A stretch of DNA of 64,000 nt from Limonium bicolor (GCA_023374045.1 CM041782.1:190606925-190670924); one strand, 5' to 3'. Positions 1-11,934 are shown, counted from the first letter of the stretch. Made by a program: numbers and translations. The notes: a model not told the origin generated them from the sequence alone.

Positions 1-160
1 ACTTTTGAATTGTGTTGGTATTTGAATGGATAAACCCCCCATGGGCACTGATTTTGCATTCTAGAAAGTTTGGTTGACTTTGGTGATGATTTGTGGTGGT
101 TTTCGGCTCTGTTTCTGTTCTGTGAACTGGTGTTTTTGCGACGTCCAGACGTCTATCCAG
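1..160. other. Flank left of LTR D, unassigned
   Basis: No coding sequence is seen. A short self-complementary stretch (gacgtccagacgtc, about 140-153) resembles the hairpin-rich LTR segments elsewhere in the window, so this is probably more repeat DNA. It abuts the terminal TGTAACACCC of LTR D at 161. Confidence 0.4.
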
Positions 161-1420
161 TGTAACACCCCTACTACGCACTTAACCATAATCGGAATCG
201 CAGCGGAAATACACAACTAAACAATAACTAAACGGTTCGGTGCTACAACGCCGTTAACCACCCACGTGGTTAACAAGGCAGAATAAATACAAGTGTACCG
301 GTCTGATGATCAGACTCCCGAGCATTAGGTACTAACATCCATATATACATAACCAACATACCGAGTATTTAGCAACATCCATTACTGTAAACTGTACACA
401 TAAACTCCACTGTCAACTGTCAACGACCGTCATTGTAATACAAATGGTACCAAAATATAACTGAAATACCCTGAACACTAATTACCTTACTTAGTGAGGA
501 ATTAAATCAAATGATACTAGATGATCAACAATTACACATCTAATGATCACCAATTATCATAAATAAAAGTATATAAATCCATAGCTCAAAATGAACACCA
601 AGTCATACACGTAACCTCTGAACAAAGATGGAACAACATTAAAGAGAAAATAACTCCTAAAACTAATACTATATGTAATATTCCAATACATACATCAATG
701 TCACAAATAAAGTGATAAAATTACATGGGATGATTTACATAATCAAATCAAGATTTCAAAGACTAAAACCACCCATTTATATACACCAAGACAAGGGATA
801 TTACACATTATCATCCAACACATTAATAAGCTCATTATCCACCACTAATGTGTGACATTAATATACTAAAGCCAAAACTCTTTTTCTTCCCTAGATGCAG
901 GCAGTTAATATTGTAAAGGAAGGGAAAGGAAAGCTAAAACAATGTGGTACAAAAATAATAATAGTACACCTATTTAACTAAAGAAATGGTTAGTTGTACT
1001 TCATCTTACTTTCTCCCCATTTCCATCAATTTTTGGCTGATTATACTTCCAACTCCACAACATACTCTCGGTACAGCCAAAGAAAGAAAAGAAAGAAGTT
1101 AGTCAAAAGTACAAGCTAGAACACAAAAGGAGAAAGAAAAACTAGCACTTAAACATCATTACCTCACTTTCCTTCCTCCATTTTCGGTTGTAGTATACAC
1201 CAGCCCACACCATTTCACCCGACTACAAAGAAGGAAAATAAAGGAAGAAAAGCTAGACATGTAAAGCATGACACAAGTACCACCTAAGACATAGACTAAT
1301 GAGCTACTTTTACCTACCTCCTCCTTCATCCTTTGATGACTCTCGGCTGACCTGCTCCTAGCACCTCCTCTCTTGCCTCGGTTACAGCACAAGAAAAATA
1401 AGAAAAACAAAGACTTAGCT
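161..1420 (-). mobile_element. LTR fragment D (Ty3/gypsy-like), cut by element C
   Basis: It begins on the plus strand with TGTAACACCCC, the reverse complement of the GGGGTGTTACA end of the LTRs of element B. About 50-130 bp in, it shares the GCAGCGGAAAT block and a CCACCCACGTGGTTAACAAG-type block with the reverse complement of B's LTR end. No primer-binding site lies to its left, so this is a 3' LTR or solo LTR read on the minus strand. Three diverged copies of a roughly 100-140 bp unit (purine-rich end followed by a CT-rich start) lie at about 1003-1110, 1160-1250 and 1315-1415. The rest of the LTR should lie beyond the right end of the window, past element C. Confidence 0.6.
1416..1420. 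repeat. Presumed left target-site duplication of element C (tagct)
   Basis: These five bases precede the terminus of LTR C. The partner copy would lie beyond position 64000, so the duplication cannot be confirmed here. Confidence 0.35.
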
Positions 1421-4400
1421 TATAACACCCCCACTCTAATCGGCTCCTAATCATCTTACTTAACATTGTAATCGCAGCGGTAATCTCAACAATTGAACTA
1501 CTGGTGTCACCGTTCCCACTCGCCCATACGAGTAATAACGTGCTTACTGATATATTCTTAATACGAAACAATTTCCCACAGTGACAACAAGAGATAGATC
1601 TAACCTTCCCAAACCAATATAAAAAATACATTCACAGTGAGCATTCTAAGTATCCCAATCCTATACATGTTTCTATGTTCGTATCAAAATGCAACAGTGC
1701 ATATTAAAACAACTGTAATTAAACTACCCAGCGCGTCCCTCTCTTTGTCGACACCGGAAGCTGCATACCTGCAAAAATGGTTGTTTGTGGTATGGAATCA
1801 GCCCCTGCTGAGTATGTTACTACATGACTGTCATGCCCCCTCAGACCCTCAGTTATTTGGTCGAGAGCATGCGATTCATTTTCATGCAAGTAGTTTAATG
1901 TTAAAACTGTAAAGCAACAGTATATATTGCAGTAAACTCAAATAGCAAACAAGCCCCCCGCTTCACACATCGCATCGTAATAAACCACTGAAAGCGTTAC
2001 AACGCTTATATGAGTACAGAGACTCCATTCCAACAAACACTTGATAGTTCATAATTGAGTTCGGGGACTCACTCGACCAAACAATCCACCATAATCTACA
2101 CATGAGTACAACGACTCGACTCAACCAGTTCACAACACACAATATGAGCACAATGGCTTGTTCAAACAAATCCACCAACATACCACACATAATTACAAAG
2201 CATAACCACTGAGCAACAAGGCGAAACAACGAGAGTTATAACAAGTATAATTACCCGTCTTTGGCGTACAAGCCCAAATAATGTTCGCCTAATGTACGAG
2301 CTAGTATAGTCGTTCGTAATTGTTCAGTCATGTCTAATGACAACGTCTCATTAGAACGACGTGTCTCTAAGTTACCCATCTCTTATGGCGGGTCACCCAC
2401 GACAATAGCCACTCCAGCGGTAGAGTCTCCGACCTACGAACAATCTGTAGTTCGTTGGAAATTTATCCAGATACTTACGGTTACCACACGGTATCCTAGT
2501 ATCGTTAATGGATCACAGTTCACAGCAAGAGCCACATCCTCTTGATAAACTTATCTATACCATCGCATCGTTTTACTATATATTTTTTTTCCTAACACAG
2601 CAGACTAAGGTCGTTAGTCCAATCCTGAGTATGTCGACTCGGGATCCAGTGTTAGATACGAGAGCAGCGTTTAAAGAGGCCAATGCTCTGTATATAAGTC
2701 TCGGATAATATATATGTATATATCTTATTATCCTAATGCTACAATGTTTTTACTTACGTTTCTTATATTACGCATATAAGATAGCATCATTGCCGCTAGT
2801 TCGTTTTATAATATGTTCATATATACGAACGGTACTGTTATCGTACAACAGTAATAATAAAGCAGCATTAATACACACTCAAGCATATTAATTCACACAA
2901 GCAGACATTCAATCTTATCACAGATTTTCACACAATGTCTGAACTGAGGAAATCCTCAGAGACAATCAAGCCACATAAATAACATACCGTTCACCCTGAA
3001 AGTATTACGGTGGAGTATGATTCAGCTAGGTCCGATGCTCCTCGTGTCGTCTCTAACAGTCTAACAATACATAACGCTACTGATTAGAATCCCGTATAAC
3101 AACTTAATTCTACGGTCCCCCGTACCATCACTATTACCTCCCGGTTAATCCCCCGTTATTAACTGTCAACGTTTGTCGGGTTTTCGGCTTAACTCGGGAT
3201 TGGAAAAACGTTATATTACATGCGTAGTCTTATCTCGTATAATAACATACTTAATGTTGAACCTTGTTATCGCATGTAACTTAATATACTCTTGTATATC
3301 TCATAGTTTGTTTCTATATTGCATGTATAATTCCTAATCATATTATACACTTCACCTTAGTATTTATTTTCCCAAGATTATGTTCTTTCACCATCCATTA
3401 TAATACATGGTTTCTAACCATAATATATATTCATCCTTATATACATTTTTCTTGTATATGTATATATTTACCACATAGGTAAGTTCCATGAGTTATAAAC
3501 TCTTATATTATATGTTACATTTTTATCATCTTTTATTAGATGATTATTCCCTTTAGTTGTACTATATTATACAACTGATATTAAGATTATTATCCTAATA
3601 TTATGTAACATTTTAGGTTGTATCTTTACAACTCCCAAGGTTTAATTAACAAATTCCTTAGTTTATAAATCCTATTTATTTATAGTTTGTCACATTACTT
3701 AATGTGAATATCCTTACTTTTATTAATTCCATCTAAACCATATAATTGTTATAACATCTATAACATTATAGACCTTAGTCTAAAATTCATTTTCCAACCT
3801 TTAATATTTCGGTACAGCCCTTGAACTTATTTAAATTCTATTTTGCCCACATAACATTATGTAATGTTATACCATATATTAATATCATATATTATGATAT
3901 TTTTATTCCCTTTAATTTATAACTTATAGTTTTTATACAAAACTATTATATATTGCCGCATAGGCACATATATTAACCTTATTCTTTTCCATAAACCATA
4001 GTTTCCTTTATTTACAAAATCACCCCATTATTTATACCATGTTATATATACCATTTAATATAACATTTCTAACTTATAAAAAAAGTATAACTTATGGTTA
4101 TATTTTGTAAAATTCCGAACAGACCCATATATGTTCTATAATTGCCATTTGGCCCAATTTATAACATGTAGTTTAATAATTCATTAAAACTATATATTAT
4201 ACATATATCTTAATAAGTACTCTTATATAATTCTAAAAATCACAAAATTTCACCAAAGGGTTATAATTACCTTATTATCCCATATACTTTCGGTATTTAC
4301 TATACCACCACATATATTCCTCCAAAGTGTCATAATGACATAATAACTATATATTATACATATATAGTTTATCTTAATTCAAAATCAACCCAACAAATTC

Positions 4401-4512
4401 CTAAAAATTCCTAATAGCCCATGGGTGTTTATAATACCATTTTACACCCTTAACTTTCGGAAATAACATATATACCACATGTGTTATAAAATTGTTACAA
4501 TAAAATACTTAT
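1421..4512 (-). mobile_element. 3' LTR of element C, distal segment
   Basis: The first 1.18 kb matches 62822-64000 (C's 5' LTR) with about 17 substitutions by eye, roughly 1.4%. Both copies start TATAACACCCC on the plus strand, so C's LTR runs TG...TA on its own strand rather than TG...CA. From about 3200 the sequence is very AT-rich. Short ORFs here (for example 1637-1912, repeated at 63038-63313) have no recognisable protein similarity and look like chance frames. The LTR is interrupted at 4512 by element A and resumes at 26396; its total length without A is about 5432 bp. Confidence 0.85.
4508..4512. repeat. Left target-site duplication of element A (cttat)
   Basis: cttat directly precedes the TG of A's left LTR. 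The same five bases follow the CA of A's right LTR at 26391-26395. Confidence 0.85.
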
Positions 4513-6282
4513 TGTGGAGGGTGATTTTTCGGTATTGTGGAGGGGTCTATCTAAAATACGGTCTAACTAAGAAGTCTAGATCCTAAGAATTTGCCATTCT
4601 GTGGAGGGTGAAAACCCGTTATTCTGGCAGCCCTCCCATACCTACTACATCGTCCGTCTTTCCTAGAAAGCGTAAAGGGGAATGCAAGTATGCACTACAC
4701 CCGCTCTCAATGGGCCCCACGCGGACTTATGCCTCTATAAGGCGGAATTGACTAGAGTCGCCACCTAGTTTGACCTAAGGAACTAGGAAGGGAGGAGAAG
4801 GGTTCTAAGAACCGTTAATTGACTCTGATGATATATTGCCAATGGATAGGACTTATCTGATAATACTAGAGATTCTGTGTGGGTTCGCACTGGGTTACAC
4901 CCCTTGGAAGCGGCAATGACCACAACCTTGGATTGGTGCCCGAGGAAACCTCGGTCTCCAATTGTCGGGATTACCTTCTTTCAAAACCTTTTTAGAGAGA
5001 TTCATTTCAAAGCTAAGGATAGGATTAGAAAAGGAGGAAAGAAAACGAGTGGGTGAGGCGAGCTTTTCTGCCAAGCCAGCGCCGAGAAGAAAAACTGATG
5101 AATTCGAATGAGTCTAGAATAAAGGTTTGGGAAAACCGGGGGTTGAGTGAATAAACAAGATATAGAGTCTGATGGTTTGAAGTTTGTGGCAGTCGAAAGA
5201 GGTTTGAGTGAAGCTGGAATTTGTAAGATGATTTGAGTTTGAAGTGATTTGAAGTTTGGAAGATGATTCGAGTGTGTGTGAGGCATTTGGTGTTTGGGAG
5301 AGATCTCGGGTTTTTTAGGTTTGAGGTTCAAAAAGGTTGAGGTTTTGGGATGCTTCAATTTTAGAGTGAGATGATGGTGGACTGAATTGTTTGGAGGAAT
5401 GATTGTCAAAATTGTCTCTCTTAAAGTTTTTAAAACTGAAAAATCATTTTTTGTTGTAAAAGGGCGGATAATCCCGAGGGATTACCCTATGTACCCCCTC
5501 GAACACGACACTTAATTAATGGTAAGTGCCGAGGCTCGAAAGATGGGGCAATGAATTTATGTCGAAAAATAGGATTCAGAGAGAAACACCATGAATGAGA
5601 TGTTCTCGGTCAAACCCTAATAACGTCTCTAACTCCCGGGTTTTAAAACGTTAAAAACCGAAAACATTGAAATCGAATGGAAGGGAGTTAGACGATTCTA
5701 AAATCCCGGCTGCAACTAGGAAGGTCGTCACTTCCCTAACACCCTGCCTTGTAAAAATCTAGGCTGCAATTAGAGGAGGTTTGTCACCCTAATGCCCCGC
5801 CTAAAGAGATCCAGACTACGACAAGGGAAGTTATGACCCCAGTGCCCCGCCTCGGATTTTTATTTTTGGGAAGGAAGACAAGTGATGTCCTAACCATGGA
5901 GGAAAAGTTTTGAAGGGGTTAGGCATTTCTTGCTTCCCGAAAACAATTTATTCGGATTTGAAAACTAAGTTAGAAAGTTTTGAAAGTTGTTCGGAATTCT
6001 CGGTAAAGAAACACTGGTTTTGAAAAATGTTTTTAGGAGAAAACTTTCTGTATATGTGAGAAGAACTTTCTGCAATAGAGAAGAGTTTTCTGTGATGTGA
6101 GAAGAGTTTTTCCTTTAAAATTCCACAAAAATGGTTTCTTTTTGAATAAAATGATGGTTTGAAATTCTTTTCTTGTTTTGGATTTGAAGGGAATTTACAA
6201 GTTGAAAAGTGAATTGAAAGGAATCGGGTTTGAAACATGTGTTGGAATTGATTTGGTTTGACTTGTATTGGAAGATGAATCA

Positions 6283-6393
6283 GGTCAATGTTCGGACTTG
6301 GTCAATGATTAGGTCAAGGTTTTGGTCAAAGTTTTCTGGTCAAAGTCTTCTGGTCAAAGTCAACATTTGGTCAACTTTCAGGTCAAAGGTCAA
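6283..6393 (-). promoter_or_regulatory. Cluster of ten W-box motifs in the LTR of A
   Basis: Within 111 bp there are ten [AG]GTCAA sites on the plus strand, which read TTGAC[CT] on the element strand, about one every 12 bp. TTGAC[CT] is the binding core of plant WRKY transcription factors. The copy in the other LTR (22684-22794) keeps all ten; one GGTCAA became AGTCAA, still a W-box. Whether this lies upstream of the LTR transcription start is unknown. Confidence 0.55.
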
Positions 6394-6526
6394 CCTTTGG
6401 TTCAAGGTTGGACTCTTGTGGACTTAAACTTGATTTTTACGGTCTTAGGCTTGCTCGATTTTGTGGGCTTAGGCTTGCTTGATTTTGTGGACTTAGGCTT
6501 TGTGGAGTTGGGCCTTATTTGAGGCA

Positions 6527-7060
6527 TGGGTCTTTTGTGGTTTTGGCTTCGGGTTTGGGCTTCGGATTTGGGCTTCGGATTTGGGCTTCAGATTTGGGCT
6601 TCGATTGTGGGCCGAGGGTGGCTTGGGCTTCGGATTTGGGCTTCGATTGTGGGCCGAGGGTGGTTTGGGCCGAGATTGGGTTCTACTTGGGCCGTGGGTT
6701 TGGATAATGGGCCAAGGGTGTTGGGCTTGGATTCGATGGGGTTGAACCGGATTGAGCTTTGGGCCGATTCGGGATGGGCCGAGTTTGTTGGGCTTGGATT
6801 GTGGGCCGTGTTTGGGAAGTAGTGGGCCGGGTTTGAGGAGTAGTGGGCCGGGTTTGAGGAGTAGTGGGCCGGGTTTGAGTTTGGGCTCGGTTTTGGGTTG
6901 ATGGTGGGCTTTGGTATTTGGTATTGGGCCGAATGAGTGATGGGCCAAAATTTGGGCTGAAGGGAGTATAGGGCCTGGGCTGAGGAGTAGTGGGCCGGGT
7001 TTGGGAAGTAGTGGGCCGGGCTTTGTGTTTGGGCTGAAGCAAGGCAATTGGGCCAACTTG
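6527..7060. repeat. GGGC-rich simple and 12-21 bp tandem repeats in left LTR of A
   Basis: Two repeat types occur: a 12-bp GGGCTTCGGATT unit (about 6546-6610) and a 21-bp unit containing TAGTGGGCCGGGTTTG (about 6820-6875 and 6990-7020). They create long proline-rich frames on the minus strand and glycine/tryptophan-rich frames on the plus strand, in several frames at once, which argues against coding. Confidence 0.8.
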
Positions 7061-9582
7061 AAGAAATCAGAAAGGGTTTTGAAAAGTTCAATCAAAGTCG
7101 GAATAAAAATGAATGATGAAAAATCCGAGAGACAATTTAGGACTTGGTTTAATCTTTGGAGGAATCGGAAGGAATGATCGGTCAACTAAGATGAATTCTG
7201 AAAATACTATTATTATTTACAAAATTATTAATAAAGTGTGGTTTGGGTTTAGGGATCACCCAACTTGTTAGGTGGGACCATGGCCCACCTAAATCTTAGG
7301 GTTCACCCTCTATCCTAGGGCTAGGTCCTAAAGGTCTAATAACTAGGGCTTAGTAAATAGATTAATATATACAAGGATTTAAACAGAAACTGTACACATA
7401 TACAAATAAAAGGGTAGAATAGCTACAAACAAAACGCAAGCCAGAAACATGGATCAAAACAGAAAACCATAAATAAGCAGAAAACTATGAACAAATCATG
7501 TATCTAAATTACCGATAAGCAAAATGAATTGAAACTTGAATACAGAGGAAATCATTGATTATTTAAACAAAACAGACAGAGACCTAGAACAAACGAATCA
7601 ATTTTTAATTCATTCTTGTCTACAGTTCCTTAAAACAAAATCGAGTTGTCTGTGAGTCTAATAGATTATGTAAAAAAAGAAAGGCTTAGCAGTTTGAATT
7701 TAACTCAGATTTCCAGCGAGGTTAACAAACACACTTCCAAAAGAATTATCCCAGACCAAAAACATACAGACATAGCGGAATCCTAGCTCCAATGAATTAA
7801 AAGCCAACAGCGAGAGATATGAATTTAACAACCGAAATGAACTCCGAGTCACCCTTGCTTTTGATACACTGGTCTGTTAGCCAAGTTGTTAAAAGAAACA
7901 GAAAGTGTCACCGATTCCAAATTTGCCATTAGACACTGAAGGAACGATCATCAGCAGTTAAACAAAACAGAACAAGTATTTCCAGAGGCAAACAACTACC
8001 TTAAACTTGGCATAAGCATTAAGAAACAGGCATGAGACAGGCAATGTTGTACTAATGAGCTCAACAGATAACAAGGTTAGAGTTTAGTACCGGGAGAGGG
8101 TATAGAATTTCCCTGCAAGCAACACGATGAAACTCACAGCAAACAGCAAGGAAGGTCAGATGTATAACAGTATTAATTCCGAAAATATAGAGCAAATAGG
8201 CAGGGTCTGGTAAGTGCTATAATTAGGCAGAGATCGGTTTATCTTATGTATGCTTCAGATTCCACCAAAATGTCTGATGGACAAAAAAACAAACCCGCTG
8301 AGTCAGTTTTACAAACCAGGGGCACGATATATGCTGAATATGGGTAGCTTCACAAGATTGGCAACAGATGGGTTAGTGAATAAACGGAATCAGGTAGTAA
8401 CTCCTGTTTAAAATAAGCCCCAGAAGCAAACAACAGTTTAGCCACTAAGAACTCGGGCAACCGACAGAGAGTAGGACATTTGGACTGGAGATGACCAGTT
8501 TCATCGAATTACAGAGCATAATGAAAGTGTAAGTTCAACCGATATTCCTTTCCATTTTCGACCCGGTGAGTATCTCAAACAGATAAACGGTATAATATGA
8601 AAACTCAGCAGAAGGATAGAACGCTTGTCATAGGGATAACGTTCGAAGGATCAGATTCTGGACTGCCAATATAAGGAGGTGAAACGCATGAACACAAGAA
8701 TCAGAGAGGAACTCAAACGCTCAGATTCTCATCCTGTCCGCGGACTTCAAGGTCCGTACCAGGTCTATGAGTCAAGGAGACGATTTAAAACGTACGTGTA
8801 GAGGGAAACGTAAGGATTCGTGTTCAATATCAACACCAAAATAAACCATGCCCATTCACATTAGTCGAAAAGGAAGAACACGAATATAGACGAGATTAAA
8901 CAGGTTCTGTGAAATCCTTCAAAACCAGAAACATGCAAAACCAACGTTCGCAGTTCTAGTTCTTAGGATCTTAACGAAACCAAAAAAAAAGAGAGAAAGG
9001 TAGCGCGAATTAAATATGAGCCGAAGTAAACGACGGGCAAGAGAAGATATGGGAGGAGATTCGGAGAACAAAACTAATGAGGAAGACAGTAATATACAGA
9101 AGATGAGGCGGAGTAAGGCGAGAACCACCGGCATGGCGGAGCCGATGCTACTTACACTTCTGGCGATCGAGATGAACCGGCGGAAATGTCGGGTTGGCAA
9201 GAAGGTGGAGGCGGCGAACTTTCAGGGAGATTACGATGAAGATAGTGACCGGAGTTCGGAGGTAAAGAATTGAGTCGAGTGGTGACGGTGAAACTTTCGG
9301 GTGCAGACCAGGTCGAGAGGAAGAAGAATCAAGACTCTTTTGGTTTTTTGATTTCGAAAAGTGCCAGGAAGAGAATGTTCCAAAATGAGGAGAATGTCGG
9401 CTCGTAAGAACGTGGGTTTACTGTAGGGTTGCTAGGATGTTTTTATAATCGAGGCAGGCAGGTGCTTGCTTAGGGTTTTTGTTTGGATGGTTGTGGGCTT
9501 CAGCATGGGAAAAGGATCGGAGGCGAAACGGGGCCTGGGCCGCAAGTTACTCAAGAAGGAGAGAAAGAAAATAGAGTTTGCA

Positions 9583-9666
9583 TAAAAAATACACATCCAC
9601 CGAGTTTCGAACTCGGTACCATCATTTTCCTCCCCGAATACCCTTACCAACCGAGCTATGACTACA
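9583..9666 (-). other. tRNA-like segment in left LTR of A
   Basis: On the minus strand, TAGCTCGGTTGG (9658-9647) resembles a Pol III A box and GTTCGAAACTC (9612-9602) a B box, about 34 bp apart. A perfect 5-bp T-stem with a 7-base TTCGAAA loop is present, followed by a run of six Ts. The acceptor and anticodon stems do not pair well, so this is a tRNA relic or tRNA-derived promoter rather than a working tRNA gene. Confidence 0.55.
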
Positions 9667-9949
9667 TTCGGTATACAGACGCGAGGAAATTAGACAAATC
9701 TTACGTTACGAGCCAGGGCAAAACAAAGGAAAAGTCCTCCCGTGGAACGTTTTTTTAAAAAAGCAACAAAATATGTATACGAAATGAAGTCAGCTAAAAA
9801 CAGATTTCAACAAAAGCTCGTGCTCCTTTTCCATAGGAATGTGAGGTTTAAATGTCGGGAAAAAGAAATTCCTTTGGTCGAAAACGGGGACGACCGCCTT
9901 GTGTGTGTTGAATAATAAATAAGAGGAGTGAGAATTTTTGGTGTCTACA

Positions 9950-9963
9950 GATGGCTCCCCTTG
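9950..9963 (-). promoter_or_regulatory. Polypurine tract of element A
   Basis: On the element strand AAGGGGAGCCATC directly precedes the 3' LTR start TGTAGACACC. This fixes A's orientation (minus) and the outer LTR boundary. Such a tract normally primes plus-strand DNA synthesis. Confidence 0.75.
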
Positions 9964-10077
9964 ATTCAATTCTGCAATAGAAGGCTTGCAGAATTGGATC
10001 AAGGTTGACGGGACGCCAAAAATTCTCACTGCAGCTTGGGCATTCCCAAGTGTGAGATATGAGTACCATACTAGTGG

Positions 10078-11102
10078 GGACTTACGACGGGCCCCGACTA
10101 GACTTCGGTGTCTAGCTCTAGGTCTAAAGACTAGAATACGATCAATCTACCTATGCATGAGGACTAAAGACGGGCCTCAACTAGATCTGGGTGTCTAGCT
10201 CTAGGACTGATGACGGGCCTAGAATGCATCTTCGAATTGTATGAGGACTAACGACGGGCCTCAACTAGATCTCGATGTCTAGCTCTAGGACTAAAGACGG
10301 GCCTAGAATACAACCGGTATACAAGTTATGCATGAGGGCTAACGACGGGCCTCAACTAGATCTCGGTGTCTAGCTCTAGGACTGATGACGGGCCTAGAAT
10401 GCATCTTCGAATTGTATGAGGAATAACGACGGGCCTCAACTAGATCACGATGTCTAGCTCTAGGACTAAAGACGGGCCTAGAATACAACCGGTATATGAG
10501 TTATGCATGAGGGCTAACGACGGGCCTCAACTAGATCTCGGTGTCTAGCTCTAGGACTGATGACGGGCCTAGAATGCATCTTCGAATTGTATGAGGACTA
10601 ACGACGGGCCTCAACTAGATCTCGATGTCTAGCTCTAGGACTAAAGACGGGCCTAGAATACAACCGGTATAGTTATGCATGAGGGCTAACGACGGGCCTC
10701 AACTAGATCTCGGTGTCTAGCTCTAGGACTGATGACGGGCCTAGAATGCATCTTCGAATTGTATAAGGACTAACGACGGGCCTCAACTAGATCTCGATGT
10801 CTAGCTCTAGGACTAAAGACGGGCCTAGAATACAACCGGTATATGAGTTATGCATGAGGGCTAACGACGGGCCTCAACTAGATCTCGGTGTCTAGCTCTA
10901 GGGCTGATGACGGGCCTAGAATGCATCTTCGAATTGTATGAGGACTAACGACGAGCCTCAACTAGATCTCGATGTCTAGCTCTAGGACTAAAGACGGGCC
11001 TAGAATACAACCGGTATATGAGTTATGCATGAGGGCTAACGACGGGCCTCAACTAGATCTCGGCGTCTAGCTCTAGGACTGATGACGGGCCTAGAATGCA
11101 TT
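10078..11102. repeat. 175-bp higher-order tandem repeat, about 5-6 copies, in the 3' region of A
   Basis: Successive unit starts at 10243, 10418, 10593, 10765 and 10940 give periods of 175, 175, 172 and 175. Each unit is a dimer of related halves of about 83 and 92 bp. Both halves contain ACGACGGGCCTCAACTAGAT and GTCTAGCTCTAGGACT; one ends with a CATCTTCGAATTGTAT tail and the other with a CAACCGGTATATGAGTTATG tail. The first copies (10078-10242) are more diverged. Tandem repeats at this position are known for Ogre/Tat elements. The frames 10-11 kb derive from the repeat. Confidence 0.9.
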
Positions 11103-11489
11103 GAAGGAGTTGTACGAAACTCATTGCGGCAAGCGGTTAATCTGAAGTTTTTTCTGGATGCAGGTTGATTCGAGGTCGGGCGCTCTCTGTAGGCCATTTG
11201 ATCCCTCATGAGGGACTTGAGACGTTGGAAATCTACCTTATGTGTTGTCGTATTCGACTGTATGAGTGCAGGGTTTGACGGGATCGAGTGATTCCAAGAT
11301 GATCGGATGGCTCCAGCACGGAGGTAGCCTTGGTGTGAATGGTAGATTCGTGGTTTGACTGCAAAGGTCAAGTGTGGTTTTTGAGGTCGAGAGAGGGTTT
11401 CGGTCGATGGCTCCGACATGATTCGGAGATGGCTCCAATAATGACTCCAGAGAAGAGTTTTGGAATGATCCTGGGAAGTTCTGGGATGA

Positions 11490-11934
11490 CTTCGGTATAA
11501 CGCTGAGATGCCTCCAGTATAGCATTGAGATGGCTCCGGTGTAGCACTGAGATGGCTCCGGTATTATCGCTGAGGTGGCTCCGGTTTGATCTATGACTCC
11601 CTTGTGAGCAACGACTCTGGGAAGGTTGATGAATTCGGGTTTGATATGATCTGAGGGCTCCGGTATGATCGGATGGCTCCAGTTTGATCTGTGACTCCCT
11701 TGTGAGCAACGACTCTGGGAAGGTTGATGAATTCGGGTTTGATATGATCTGAGGGCTCCGGTATGATCGGATGGCTCCAGTTTGATCTGTGACTCCCTTG
11801 TGAGCAACGACTCTGGGAAGGTTGATGAATTCAGGTTTGATATGATCTGAGGGCTATGGTATGACCGAATGGCTCCAGTGTGGTCGGGTGGCTCCGACAT
11901 GGCTCTGAGATGGCTCCGGATTAGCCCCGAGATG
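11490..11934. repeat. 98-bp and ~29-bp tandem repeats (GATGGCTCCGG family)
   Basis: A 98-bp unit starting GTTTGATCTRTGACTCCC recurs at 11584, 11682 and 11780. It is flanked on both sides by shorter units of about 20-30 bp built on GATGGCTCCGGT or GATGGCTCCAGT. The minus frames 11238-11981 and 11368-11709 are translations of these repeats and are not annotated as genes. Confidence 0.85.

Larger units (their letters stand above)
4513..9949 (-). repeat. 3' LTR of element A (5437 bp)
   Basis: Starts TGTGGAGGGTG and ends GGTGTCTACA on the plus strand; on the element strand it begins TGTAGACACC. By eye I count about 29 substitutions against the right LTR (about 0.5%), nearly all transitions. The main length difference is two fewer copies of a 21-bp GC-rich unit near 7001. 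The LTR contains a W-box cluster, a GGGC-rich repetitive stretch and a tRNA-like segment (listed separately). Open frames inside it, such as the proline-rich minus frames at 6493-7185 and the 9016-9273 frame, are not convincing genes. Confidence 0.9.

Noticed and set aside
4305..4512. Left LTR of A starting at 4305 instead of 4513
   Set aside because: The match begins at 4305 but there is no TG start or TSD there; TG at 4513 with cttat on both sides of the element is consistent.
6493..7185. 230-codon proline-rich frame on the minus strand (and its counterpart at 22894-23628)
   Set aside because: It is a translation of GGGC-rich tandem repeats, open in several frames on both strands at once, inside an LTR; no domain is recognisable.
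9016..9273. 85-codon Arg/Glu-rich frame kept in both LTRs of A (second copy 25456-25713)
   Set aside because: Both copies are open with few changes, but the LTRs are only about 0.5% diverged, so conservation carries no information; opposite-strand frames are also open and no domain is seen.
9602..9658. Functional tRNA gene
   Set aside because: The acceptor and anticodon stems do not pair and the sequence is duplicated within LTRs, so only a tRNA-like relic is claimed.
10078..11102. CRISPR-like array
   Set aside because: Units are 175 bp, directly joined and similar throughout, without unique spacers, and sit in a plant retrotransposon.
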